The notes below the pieces were generated by a model. It was not told the DNA's origin. It worked only from the letters and a program-made list of their open reading frames with translations, and made no database searches. DNA of 64,000 nucleotides from Rebecca billardiae RCC1528 (taxonomy: Eukaryota; Haptophyta). Made by a program: the position numbers and the translations under genes. Below are positions 31,161 through 40,939 of the stretch, one piece after another. The DNA is taken from contig OZ251237.1 in the NCBI GenBank assembly GCA_965240325.2, positions 1,240,001 through 1,304,000 of the forward strand, written 5' to 3'. Each line of letters begins with the position of its first letter. Within the stretch, counting starts at the first letter, position 1.

Positions 31161-33329
31161 ATGCAGGATTGCAGGCTTTGCCCGATTTGGATGATGGCGG
31201 ATGGCCGCCTCGCGGTGGACATTCGGAGTGTCACCGCCATCAGCCTGTGGAACACGGGCAGCAGCGAGTCGGCCGATGGGCTGCGCGCTTCGCTGATCCG
31301 CCCGACCGACGAGCTCGCCCTGCTCGACGTCGCTCTCGAGCGGCAGCACGCATGCGCGCCGGCGTGCGTGCACGCCGCTCGGCTGGACTGGAGGAGCGCT
31401 CCTCCCGCCGCGCGCACGTGTGAGGCTGTGGTGGTGCGTGTGGGTCGGCGCGACATGAGCACCGCGCCCACAGAGTCGCACTGGCTCGTCGACGACGAGC
31501 TCGTGCTCTCACGCCTCGTGCGCCTCGTCAACTGCCCGCGCATCTTCGAGGCGTCGCGTGCTCCGGCCGCGGCGCAGGCTGATGGCGCATGCGATGGGCC
31601 GTGTGAAGGGGGCGACCCGGAGGAGGCGCCATTCGTGCGCGTGCTGCCGCAGAATACGTTGCTCCTGCACTTGGCCGACGGCGCCGTGCTGGTCACCTAC
31701 GCCGCGACGATGGCGCTGCTTGGCGCGTGCGCCATCGCCCCGGTCGCTGCTGCATCGCCCGCGCTGCTCGAGCAGCTGGGCATCAGCCAACGCGCAGCCA
31801 ACGGGAGCAGCGCCGCGCACGGGCCAAGCCTGTCCTCCTCGGACACAGCGGCTGCGCTCGACTTCTCCGGATCGAGCCCCGACGCCGCCTCGTCCTCCTC
31901 CTCCTCCTCCTCCTCCACAGCGCTCGCGCGCACGGCCCCGTCTGCGCCCGCGCCGCCCAGCTGCTGCGCAAAGGGCGGCGGTGCGGCCGTCTCGGGGCCG
32001 GCCTCGTGGTGTCAGCATGCTCGCGCTCGGCAAGCGGTGGACCTCGCGTCGGCTGCCGCGGCGCGCGGCACGGCGGCAGGCCCGCCGGGCGCGCACGCCG
32101 ACGTCCCCGCGATGGCGACGGCCCTCGCGCGCGCGCGTGAGCTCGCAGAGCGGCTGGCTGCGCACGAGGCAGCCGGCGGGCGGCTGAGGGCAGGCCTGCG
32201 CAGCATCGCGCGGCGGAGGGAGGGGACGCGCGCGCTCGAGGCCGAGCTGGTGAGCCGGCAGCGCGGCGTGGCCGAGCGGCGTGCGGAGCTGCGCGTGGCC
32301 GAGGCGAGCCTGCAGGCCGCACGGCACGCGCTCGACGACGAGCGCGCCGAGCTCGTGCGCCGCCGAAGCGAGCTCGGCGCGGCCGCGCGCGCACTGCAGG
32401 GCGTCCCGGCGGCAGGCGGTGGCGCCGGCGGCGACGGGCCCGCGGGCAACGACGACGCGACGCGCGTCTCGGCCGATGCGGGGGCTGGCGAGGGCAGCCT
32501 CGCCCAGACTAGCGGCGCGGCGCTGCGCGCGAACGCGGTCGCGACCCTTAGGCTCGTGCGGCTGCGGCAGTCGGCACTGCTGCAGGCGCTGCGAAGCATT
32601 TTCGTGATCCGGCCGGTGACCCTCTCGCCCGAGCGCCCCGAGAGCGGGCGCAGGGCGTTCGCCGCGTCCCCCGAGCGGGGATCGGCGTGGGCGTCGGCGA
32701 CGGAGGGCGTGCTCGGCGGGATGGGCGGCATGCTCGGCGGCGGGGCGGCGGGGCGCAAGCCGCCGCTGCTCCCGACGCCCAAGTTCGGCGGCAGCAGTCC
32801 GGTGGGATCGCCGCGCGGCGCGAGGGGCGTGCACGACCGGCCGCGCCGCCGGCGGGTGCACTACACCATCAACGAGCTGCGCGCGTGCTCGGCGGATGTG
32901 GACGTGGCCGGGACGCACGACGAGGAGGTCGCCGCCGCCCTGGGGCTCGTCACGCTCGCGGTGCGCACGGCGGCGCGCGTGCTCGCGCTCACTCTCCGAC
33001 ACCCCCCGCTGCCGTGCGGCTCGCGATCGCACATTGCCGCCGACGCGCGCGCCGGGCCCGCTGGCAGCCTCGACGCTCCCGCCGCCCACGCCGAGGGCCG
33101 CGCGGCGGGCGCCGCCGATGGCACGCGGCTGCCGCTGTACGCGCGCGGCGCCGACCCCGCCGCCTACGCCCGCGCCAAGCTCCTGCTCGTGCAGAGCGTG
33201 CGCCAGCTCCTCGCAGCCATCGGCGCCGCGCCGCTCGACGGGCCGCCGAGTGACGAGGAGCTGCTGCCAGAGCTGGAACGCTTCTTCGCCAGCGCAAAGA
33301 CGGCGCTCACGGGCGCCCTCCGGCATTGA
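31161..33329 (+). CDS. UVRAG/Vps38-like subunit of class III PI3-kinase complex
   Basis: A 722-residue protein with the UVRAG layout: an N-terminal C2-like region (IRSVTAISLWNTG), a segment NTLLLHLADGAVLV, a long coiled coil (about residues 320-420, rich in Glu/Arg), then the BARA-like part with LRLVRLRQSALLQAL and IFVIRPV, YTINELRACS, DEEVAAALGLVTLAV, LRHPPLPCGSRSHI, LPLYARG and LLLVQSVRQLLAAIG. The late motifs match UVRAG/Vps38 proteins well. It should pair with Beclin-1, Vps34 and Vps15 to make PI3P on endosomes. Low-complexity Ser and Ala stretches interrupt the middle. The start may be 31161 or 31191. A short intron around 32000-32100 is possible, but the frame is open throughout. Confidence 0.78.
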   Translation: MQDCRLCPIWMMADGRLAVDIRSVTAISLWNTGSSESADGLRASLIRPTDELALLDVALERQHACAPACVHAARLDWRSAPPAARTCEAVVVRVGRRDMSTAPTESHWLVDDELVLSRLVRLVNCPRIFEASRAPAAAQADGACDGPCEGGDPEEAPFVRVLPQNTLLLHLADGAVLVTYAATMALLGACAIAPVAAASPALLEQLGISQRAANGSSAAHGPSLSSSDTAAALDFSGSSPDAASSSSSSSSSTALARTAPSAPAPPSCCAKGGGAAVSGPASWCQHARARQAVDLASAAAARGTAAGPPGAHADVPAMATALARARELAERLAAHEAAGGRLRAGLRSIARRREGTRALEAELVSRQRGVAERRAELRVAEASLQAARHALDDERAELVRRRSELGAAARALQGVPAAGGGAGGDGPAGNDDATRVSADAGAGEGSLAQTSGAALRANAVATLRLVRLRQSALLQALRSIFVIRPVTLSPERPESGRRAFAASPERGSAWASATEGVLGGMGGMLGGGAAGRKPPLLPTPKFGGSSPVGSPRGARGVHDRPRRRRVHYTINELRACSADVDVAGTHDEEVAAALGLVTLAVRTAARVLALTLRHPPLPCGSRSHIAADARAGPAGSLDAPAAHAEGRAAGAADGTRLPLYARGADPAAYARAKLLLVQSVRQLLAAIGAAPLDGPPSDEELLPELERFFASAKTALTGALRH

Positions 33330-33629
33330 CCCGCCTGCGCTCTGGCTGCTGCGATTGATGATCCCAGCGCGCTGATGCCCGTCAGATGGTGATCCGAAGG
33401 CTGATGTTCGGGCTCGGGGGGGTGATGCCCCTTTGCCCCGGCTCGGGCTCGGGCTTGAGTGCCTGGACCCACTGCCCGAGTGCCACTAGGTCCACGCGGT
33501 TTGGGGGCCCCGTGGACGCCGGCGACGCCAAACGTCACTCCGCCACTCAGAGTGAGAGTCCGACGGACGCCGCCGCGAGTGAACTATACGAGCCACCGCT
33601 GCGACCACCGCAGGTTTTTAAATAATATA
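33330..33629. other. Intergenic spacer
   Basis: Nothing recognisable; a homopolymer-like GGGGGGG patch lies near 33415. Confidence 0.4.
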
Positions 33630-34640
33630 TTAAAACTCTGCCCTGGCGGGCGGGGGGGTCGGCGGGCCGTGCCAGTGCTGTCGCAATATTTCCCCAGCGG
33701 GTTCGCGCCTTTTATTTATAGCGGTTTGACGGGCAGGATGACTACGAATAACAATGCGACATACCGAGATGATTGTGAGCTCGCGGCGCAAGTCGACGAC
33801 CCCCTGCGCCCAGTGGTTGCCGTTCTGGTTGATGACGAAGGAGAGCACGTCGTACTCGTTCAGGTCGAAGAGCGCAAAGATGTCGGCCACCTTCTCCCAC
33901 GCGTACACGCCCGCACCCATGAGCAAGGTCCACACCCACGAGGGAACGTGCAGCACGCGGGGCGGGGCGGGCAGCCCGTTGCTCCGCGCGAGCTCGCGTA
34001 CGCGCTGCATGTGCCGCATCTCGACCGCGATGACGTAGTCGAGAGCCTCGCCGCCAACGAATCCGCCAGAGGAGATCGTGAGCATCTCCTCCTGCCGCCA
34101 GCTGAGATCGTGTGTCGCGAGGATGCCAATGTCCGCTCCAGGCACGATGGGCTCGGCGAAGGTCGCGTCGGCGTCGTGCACGGCCGCCACGCTGCGCAAC
34201 AGCGCGTCCAGGTCCAAGCGCTCGTCGGCGCTCGCCGCTCCGCGCGACAGGTCCGGCACTCGCACGTTCGGCGGTATCAGGAGCTGTTGGCGGTGTACGC
34301 GCGCGCAGTGCGAGAGCGTGTGCCACTCGCGATCGACGGTGGGCACGCGCTGCTCGAGCAAACACATGAAGCGCAGCGCATGTGCCACTGGCTTCACGAC
34401 GTCGGCCTCGTCCCGCAGCGCCCGTGCCATGGGCGAGGATGGGGCGACGATGTTGCACGCTCGACGTTTCATCTCGTCGCGGATGCGCGTCTGGGATCGG
34501 CGATAGCGCGTTGTCGCCTCAGTCGCCGACTCGCGAAGACGCGGTTCCTGCCACGGCGGCAGACCCGACAGGTGCGTGCGGTGCGCGTCGTACGCCGCTT
34601 CGCGCTGCCCCTCCGTCGCATTGGCCACCGTCGACGCCAT
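33630..34640 (-). pseudogene. C48 (Ulp1/SENP-like) cysteine peptidase, incomplete
   Basis: The frame carries the first half of a Ulp1-type domain: a Trp-start motif region (DLSWRQEEMLTISSGGF), helices, VLHVPSWVWTLLMG, YDVLSFVIN and the catalytic-His motif GNHWAQGVVDLRRELTII. The Asp and Cys that normally follow are missing: the frame reads into ISVCRIV and a stop. Exactly there the DNA has a consensus donor GTATGT (minus strand, about 33759), so the rest may lie in a further exon I could not find before 33330, or was lost. C48 peptidases process SUMO and also occur in transposons, so mobile origin is possible. The start at 34640 is arbitrary, since the frame is open up to 35399. Confidence 0.5.
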
Positions 34641-37600
34641 GCAGGCCGGACGTGGGTCCTCGAGCGCCGAGCGATCTTTGGCCGCGAGCTCGCGAGCGTG
34701 AAAGATGAAAGATGATCGCTCGCTCTGGAACACCACCGACCGTAGCAAACGGATTTGCATGCGCCCGACCTTGCCAACCGGGGCACGCGACGACAGTCCG
34801 GTGTGTGCATTCCGGTTATGGTGTTCAGAAGGCCGCGCCAAATCTTGCGTCGCGTGCGATGGCGCTTCCCGCCCGCGAGACACCTCGTGATGAGGGCCTC
34901 TCCGCACCGAACTCGACGCGCGGCGGTGGATCGCGCGAGGTGGTTGTCGAGCGCAGCGCTTGATGCTATGGCCCGTGCGAGCGCTCGACGTGCAAGTCGG
35001 GCGAGGACCGCCCCAGGTCGCACGATCGTGTCGACGCGCCGAGCGTGCCTCCAAACGCGTCGACTTTGGCCCCCGTTCGACCTGCACGCGAGACGACGAG
35101 GGCAGCAATCGCGAATCGGGCGAAAACACCGTTCGGGAGTCTTCTCGCGATGTCCGCGCCGGCGTTGGATTTGGCGCGCGCCGCCCACGCGCTCCGCGCC
35201 AGGCGCCAGATGGTTTTCGGCCGAGCGTCCCCAGTGGGAGCTGCGAGGGCGCCCGGTAGTGAGCGAAGCGACCCGGCAGTGAGCGAGGCGATTTTCTTTT
35301 CTCTGCGAGGCGATTTTCTTTTTCCTTTTTCTTTTTCTTATCTTTTTCCCGGGCACTACAAGGGGCGGACCTACGGCCCGCCATATAAGTACCGTGCATG
35401 ACGACAAGTAGCAGTGCACGACGACCAAGCAGCGCCGACTAGTAGTATACCACAGTACTCTTGATGATTGATAGATGACCGCGTTCCGCGGCCCTTTTCT
35501 GCATATAGAATCAACGCAGTTGGGGGCCCGCGGTGGCCGTGCAATCGCGGCTCTCCGCCGTAGTGGCAGTTCGCCAGTTGAAGTCGGTTCTGAGATGACT
35601 GAAGCTATTAGTCCGACCGTCGCCCTGCCTGCGCGACCGCGAGACTCATTCACACTTCACACATGCAATCACAGCAGCGGATCTGAGACCGCACCCGGCA
35701 CCGGTCGTCAAATCGGACGTCCGTCTGACAAGTAGCTGCCAAATGTCCAACTGGCTGATCAGCTCGGATCCGACCCGTCCGCGATCGTGCCATCGGCATC
35801 GGAATTACTACTAGTAGCTGCCAAACTGTGTCCAACTCTGGCTTCGATCAGCTCGGATCCGACCCGTCCGCGATCGTGCCGAGTGAGTCGTGCCGCGGAG
35901 CTCGGAGTACTGAAGGAGTCGGGTGTGACAGCAGGGTGCTTTAGCGCTGCGGCCCGTGCCAGCCAACGACCAGACGTACTCTAGCCACTTGACCCGTTGC
36001 ACGGGTGAGTGACCGTACGCCCTGCCTAGTGCCTACCGCGCGCGCCGCGCGACCGGCGACTCGGGGTGATGGAGAGCGGATGGCGACAGCAGCAGCAGTC
36101 CTCATGAAGACGATGAAACTGGCGGCACGGGTGCACGAGGTGGCAGGCGAAAGCGCGCCGACGAGACCGCATTTGACACACCTGAGCCGCACGCGCGTGC
36201 CGTCGCTGAGCGGCGAGCGCTGCAAACGCGCAACCGTACCGCGCGGGCCACGACGGCGCGGCACTAGCTGATGCAGGCCGTACTGCCGGTACTGCTTCTG
36301 CGATCATGCGCCACGGTCGCAGCTGACTGCGTGAGCAGCAAGCGGGAGGCGGGTCCGGAGGCACGTGCAGGCGCCGTCCCGCATATCCGCCATCGCCCAT
36401 CGTGCCGGGGCACGTCACCTCCGACGATCCGGATGTGGCCCAGTCCGGACGTCACGCGATCCGGGAAGACGAGTACGATCCGCTCGTAACGAACCGTTAC
36501 ACTAATGTCACGTCCAGCTGACGTCCAGATCGCACTTTATTACTTAAGGGAATCAGCTGGGCGCGCTCTTTTTCGGCCTAATAGACCTCTCTATGCGATC
36601 TCAAAAACTCGAAATTCGGTCTCCGCCAGCCCTAAAAATCGCCCCCCGTCCCTTTTTTTCCGCCGCCCCCCGTCCCTTTTTTCTTGATCAAAGATCTTTT
36701 TGAAACGTGGTTCGGGCCCGCTGGTGCGGGCTCCACGCTGCGCGCTCCGCCCTGCACCGCGGGCAATGATATGCTCTTCGCTCGATCGCCTACTCGATCC
36801 GAGCGGCCAGCCAGCGCCGTTGACGCATCAGCCGGTCACGGTGGTCGGCACCTGCCTGGTCGATCACTCGATCAAGGCCCAATCATTATATTCCAATCAA
36901 TGATGTCTGAGTCTGATTGACAAGGACCCGTGGAGTCACGACTCACGAGTGAGTCAGTGAGTCACGTGAGTCGTGACTCACTCGGTTATTACACGGACCC
37001 GATTGGCCGATACGGACACGGTGACGTGACGCCGGGACAGGGTACACGATGACTCACGACTACGAGGTCGTTCCGAGACCGAGCAGTGACTCGCCGACGA
37101 CTGTCGTGACTCGCCGATCACTCGTTCACGCCGCGCCCGCGGTCGCCCGGCCCAGTCGGGGCAGTGAGTGAGGCAGTCGGCGGGCCGCAGTCTGACCGTA
37201 CAGACTAGCCGCGGAGCCGACCAGTTAACTACCGAGCTGCGCCTGCGTCACTTGCGCACTAGTACGACAACTACGATATAGTGTCGTGAACACAGCTTTC
37301 GAAATCACAGATCGAGAGACTGAGAGTGAGAGTCTGAGTGAGAGCAGCGCGGACCGGAATCAGTAAATTAGTACTGTAATGTAAATAATATATATATATA
37401 TATATATATGCTGCCAAAATTGTAGCTGCTGAAGGACCGCTAAGGCAGCCAGCAGGCGCATCAGCCATCATCAGGCATCACTGCCATGCTGTGTCAGCTG
37501 CGTGCGCGGCCCGCGCGACGCCGAGCGGACTCGGACCGTCGCGGGACTCGCGGGGTACTGGCGACTCCTGCTCCGAGTCACGAGTCGTCTCTGCTGACGG

Positions 37601-37714
37601 CCGGGTGGCGGGTTAGCTGACGGCGGGGTCCGAGGCGGCAGGAGGGCCAGTGCGCGCTGCGACTCGCCATCATCAGCCGGCCTCGCCGCGTGCTCGCGGG
37701 TGCGCGCGCGCCCG
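34641..37714. other. Long intergenic region
   Basis: No supported gene. It holds a near-tandem ~80-bp duplication (about 35735-35795 and 35815-35882, both with CAGCTCGGATCCGACC), dense GACTCAC/GTGAGTC palindromes at 36920-37130, a TA microsatellite at 37388-37409, and several pyrimidine-rich stretches near 35290-35345 and 36640-36690. The open frames look like GC noise. Confidence 0.5.
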
Positions 37715-38806
37715 TCATGCGCCGCCGCCCTCGCCAATGTCGGCGACGCCGCCCTTTGCAAAGTTGTCGTACAACCGCACCAGGTTACGCTGGAGCATCG
37801 CGATGGTGACCTTGCCGATGGCAGGGACCAGCGTGCCGATCTCGGAGGTCTTCTCCTTCTCGAAGTTGCACATCGGCGCGAAGTTGATCGCGATCACGCC
37901 CGGCTGCAGCGCCTCTGTCGGCACCTTGAACGCTTCGGAGGGCACGCCAGACACGACGATCTGCGACTGGCGCAGCGCCTCGTCGCGCGTCACGTCGGTC
38001 TCGGCGACCTTGATGGTGCCGGGCACCTTGCCGGCCTGGTACACGAGCACGCCGGTGACGTCCACCGAGTACACCACCGCGCCATCGTTCGCCAGCATCG
38101 CGGCGAGCGGCCGGCCGACGATCTCGGAGCGGTTGATCACCGTCGCCACCTTGCCCTGCAGCTGCTTGCCGACCGGCAGCGCGCGGTCGTACGCGCCGAG
38201 GTGCTCGATGATCTTGATGCACGCGAGCGGCGTGCAGGGGACGATGCACCGCTTCCCGGGCTCGATGAAGCGCTCGTTGTGGTACAGCGCGAAGCGGTAC
38301 CGATAGTTCATCCCCTCGACATCCTTCTTGATGGAGACGATATTCTGAATGTAGTCGTCCATCTGGCCGCCGAAGACGGGGTAGTAGATGAGGATGCCGT
38401 GGACGCTCGGGTCCTCGTTCGCATCAATCACCACCTCCTCCAGGTCGAGCCGTGCGCACTCGCGCAGCTCGTACTCGATGCCGACGCGCTCGCAGGCCTT
38501 GCGCGTCCACGTGGCGTACATCCGCGCCTCCTTGTCATCGTTGGCGAGGATGCCGACGAGCTTGGCCTTCGTGCCGCTGCTGACCGCCTGCTTGATCTCA
38601 TTGTCGAACGACTCCGCCACCTTCGAGGCCTGCACGATAGGCATGGCTCCCCCACGTGCTCGGGCGCGACCCGTCCACGGCGCGGTCCAAGCTGCGCGCG
38701 GCCTTCGGGCGAACGTGTCGTCCGAGTCGGCAAGCTTTTGACGCAGGCTCAGGCTGAGGAATTCGTCAGGTGAAGGGCTGGAGGTCAAGCCATCGTCCGC
38801 GGACAT
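37715..38806 (-). CDS. NAD-type methylenetetrahydrofolate dehydrogenase (yeast MTD1-like)
   Basis: From Met 38644 the protein (309 residues) aligns along its length with fungal Mtd1, the NAD-dependent cytosolic methylene-THF dehydrogenase: ASKVAESFDNEI, GILANDDKEARMYATWT, KDVEGMNYRYRFALYHN, the Rossmann/loop segment VINRSEIVGRPLAAMLANDG, and GKVTIAMLQRN. It should oxidise 5,10-methylene-THF to methenyl-THF in one-carbon metabolism. The frame is open to Met 38806, which would add 54 basic, Ser/Arg-rich residues that could be a targeting peptide, so the start is uncertain. The bifunctional FolD/MTHFD1 type is not what is seen here. It is divergent from the PhyH-like gene. Confidence 0.9.
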   Translation of the reverse strand: MSADDGLTSSPSPDEFLSLSLRQKLADSDDTFARRPRAAWTAPWTGRARARGGAMPIVQASKVAESFDNEIKQAVSSGTKAKLVGILANDDKEARMYATWTRKACERVGIEYELRECARLDLEEVVIDANEDPSVHGILIYYPVFGGQMDDYIQNIVSIKKDVEGMNYRYRFALYHNERFIEPGKRCIVPCTPLACIKIIEHLGAYDRALPVGKQLQGKVATVINRSEIVGRPLAAMLANDGAVVYSVDVTGVLVYQAGKVPGTIKVAETDVTRDEALRQSQIVVSGVPSEAFKVPTEALQPGVIAINFAPMCNFEKEKTSEIGTLVPAIGKVTIAMLQRNLVRLYDNFAKGGVADIGEGGGA

Positions 38807-39020
38807 CGTCTGTTACGCGGTCTCGACCAATCATAGCAGCCGTCTGGAAGGCGTGATAATGATCGGCTGAGAAAGTCGCGTCCAAACGGCCGCGCGCGAG
38901 CTTGTGCGCACGACAGCGCGCTCAGCGATGTGCTGATCGCCAATCGGACGGCTGTCGGCTCGCGACGTCGCCGCCGCGCGCACGAACCACGCGCCGGAGC
39001 CATCGCCCCTGCCACCCGGC

Positions 39021-39980
39021 ATGACGACGGCGGAACCGCTGCCACCGCACCGCATTGCCGTGCGCGCGCGAATGCTTGCCGGCGAGGCACTTGTAGCTGC
39101 AGGTGCTTCGCTGCGCGAGAACGGGTTCGTGCTTCTCGAGGCTGCAGCGGACGAGCCTGCTCTCGTCGACGCAGCGCTGTGCGACGCATGCGCGCATGCG
39201 GCGGTCGCCGAGTGCCAGCGCCTGCTCACGGCCGTCCGCGAGCGCTTTTCAGTGGATACATCCGAGTGCCGTTTCCATTTTGCGGAGATCTGCCACAGGC
39301 TCGCGGGCGGGCGGCGCTACGACCTGCGCGTCGACCTGCCTCAGCGTGATACCGGCAACTGCACCTCGGCGCCGCCGCCCGTGTGCTGGGAACGCCTGCG
39401 CGACGAGGTCTCCACGCTCGCGCTGACGCTCATCGGGGCCTCAAGCCTGTTTGCGTGCGAGCCGTCTGATGTGCGCGTGGACATGCAGGGGTGCGTCATC
39501 TCTTTTCCGGGCGCGTGCGCTCAGCAGTTTCACCCCGACGGCCCCTCGCCGGGCATCCTCAACTGCTTTGTCCCGCTTGTCGACTGCGATGGCGCGAATG
39601 GCTCGACTGAGCTGCAGCCGACCACGCACAACGCGTTCGACGAGCGCGCACTCGAGGCGGCATCGCGCGAGACAGGGGTGGCCGCAGACATGCGCAAGGG
39701 TAGTATCCTGCTCTTTGACTTTCGCACGCGCCACCGCGGCCGCGCGCACCTGCACAGCGACGCACCACGCCCAGTCGCGTACGTCCTCTTCGCGGCACCC
39801 GGCGTGGCCGACAGCCACAACTTCCCGCAGCGCTCAGTGTGGGATGGAGCCGTGGCGGGAGACGGCGACGAGCGCGGAAGCGACGAGCTCGATGCGCTTC
39901 CACGGCTGCCCCCGCACGTGGCAGCGGCCTTGGCCCGTCCGCCGCCGATGCTGCTGCGCGAAGAGCAGCCCAAATGCTGA
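39021..39980 (+). CDS. Phytanoyl-CoA dioxygenase (PhyH)-like 2-oxoglutarate oxygenase
   Basis: The 319-residue product has the Fe(II) triad of PhyH-type enzymes: HPD in QQFHPDGPSPG, and the distal His in LFDFRTRHRGRAH with Arg behind it for 2-oxoglutarate. ENGFVLLEAA near the N-terminus and NGSTELQPTTHN (the GSTE..PGTH motif) are typical. The substrate is unknown, since the family includes lipid, halogenating and nucleoside-modifying members. No targeting signal is evident. It lies head-to-head with the folate dehydrogenase gene. Confidence 0.8.
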   Translation: MTTAEPLPPHRIAVRARMLAGEALVAAGASLRENGFVLLEAAADEPALVDAALCDACAHAAVAECQRLLTAVRERFSVDTSECRFHFAEICHRLAGGRRYDLRVDLPQRDTGNCTSAPPPVCWERLRDEVSTLALTLIGASSLFACEPSDVRVDMQGCVISFPGACAQQFHPDGPSPGILNCFVPLVDCDGANGSTELQPTTHNAFDERALEAASRETGVAADMRKGSILLFDFRTRHRGRAHLHSDAPRPVAYVLFAAPGVADSHNFPQRSVWDGAVAGDGDERGSDELDALPRLPPHVAAALARPPPMLLREEQPKC

Positions 39981-40939
39981 CTCATTCAATATGATTTAAC
40001 GACACAGGTAGGACGACGCGGGTCTCCTGATTCGTCGGCGGCAGTGCCCGATCGTCGACACGAAGTCGGCGTTGGTGGCAGAGCATAGCCTGCACCGCGA
40101 TCGTAAAGCTTGAGCGCGGCCTTGAGCTGCTGAAGCGCGATCCACCTGCGCTGCGCGGCTCGCATGCGGACCTGCTGTGCCCCGAGCAAGGGCGAAAGTG
40201 CAGGTCCGGATGTCAGCTGGCAGTCTCAGCCGCGGGTAGCAGCTGGTCGTACCTGCCCCGTGCTCCCCGGGCGGTCGCGTACGCGCTTGCTGCTCGAGCC
40301 AGCTGGCTGGCTGGCGGCGGCTGGCGCTGCGGCGTCGTCCAGCTAGCTACGATTATCCGCCGGCAAATGATGTCGCGCGCATTATTACGAAAAAACGACC
40401 GGCTGGCCAAGATTGCGCGTGATGATTGAGCCGATGGGCATGTTCCAACGTCCGTCATCAGCTCTCAGTGGCGGTCCAAGGCGTCTTGCTCTGCCTCCTC
40501 CTGTGTATCCTGCCGGAACCTGGAACATGTTGTCCTTGCCTTGCCCAGCAGCTAATGACTATGATTACCCAGATGGTTCAAGCACGTCCTTGTCAAACTG
40601 TGGCACGCTTGCACAATACCTATCATTCATCGACGGTTTCATGTACCCGCTATGGTCACACTCCGTTGATCAAGCTCAAGTGGGTATGGTTCTTTCGATA
40701 CACATCGAATACCAGGTGAGTAGATCGAGCTTCATCAAGGTCACCAGGCGCAAGCAGGCGGGTGCCGCAGCAGGTTCGTTTCGGCCACCACTGCGCCGCC
40801 CACAGCGGACGAGGGAGGGCTGCTTTTGCACCGCCCCCGATTGGCCTAGCCCGCAGGGAAGCGGGTCGAGGCCGGTGCGTGCGCGGACGGGCGCGCGCTG
40901 GTGGGCGTGAGAGGCGCGTGTATCGAGCAGCCTCTCGAG
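39981..40939. other. Intergenic region with dispersed repeat
   Basis: 39989-40346 is an inverted, diverged copy of 50210-50575 (listed separately). The stretch 40420-40720 has lower GC than neighbouring genes and an open frame without recognised family; it may be part of a gene or a repeat. Confidence 0.45.
39989..40346 (-). repeat. Dispersed copy of the 50.2-50.6 kb sequence
   Basis: Read on the minus strand, this segment matches the 3' part and downstream flank of the gene at 49553-50338: shared words include CCAGCCGCCGCCAGC, GACATCCGGACCTGCA, GGGGCACAGCAGGTCC and GATTTAACGACACAGG. The protein frame carries QRQPPPASQL in both. A third, short piece (ATGATTTAACGACAC...) lies at about 53419-53443. 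This indicates a multicopy element or gene family with a fixed end sequence. Confidence 0.7.

Noticed and set aside
31509-33326. 605-residue minus-strand frame
   Set aside because: It lies opposite the UVRAG-like gene and is Arg/Ala noise typical of high-GC third positions.
40413-40910. 165-residue frame upstream of the exchanger
   Set aside because: It has lower GC than genes nearby and no recognised domain; overlapping frames are equally open, so left unannotated.
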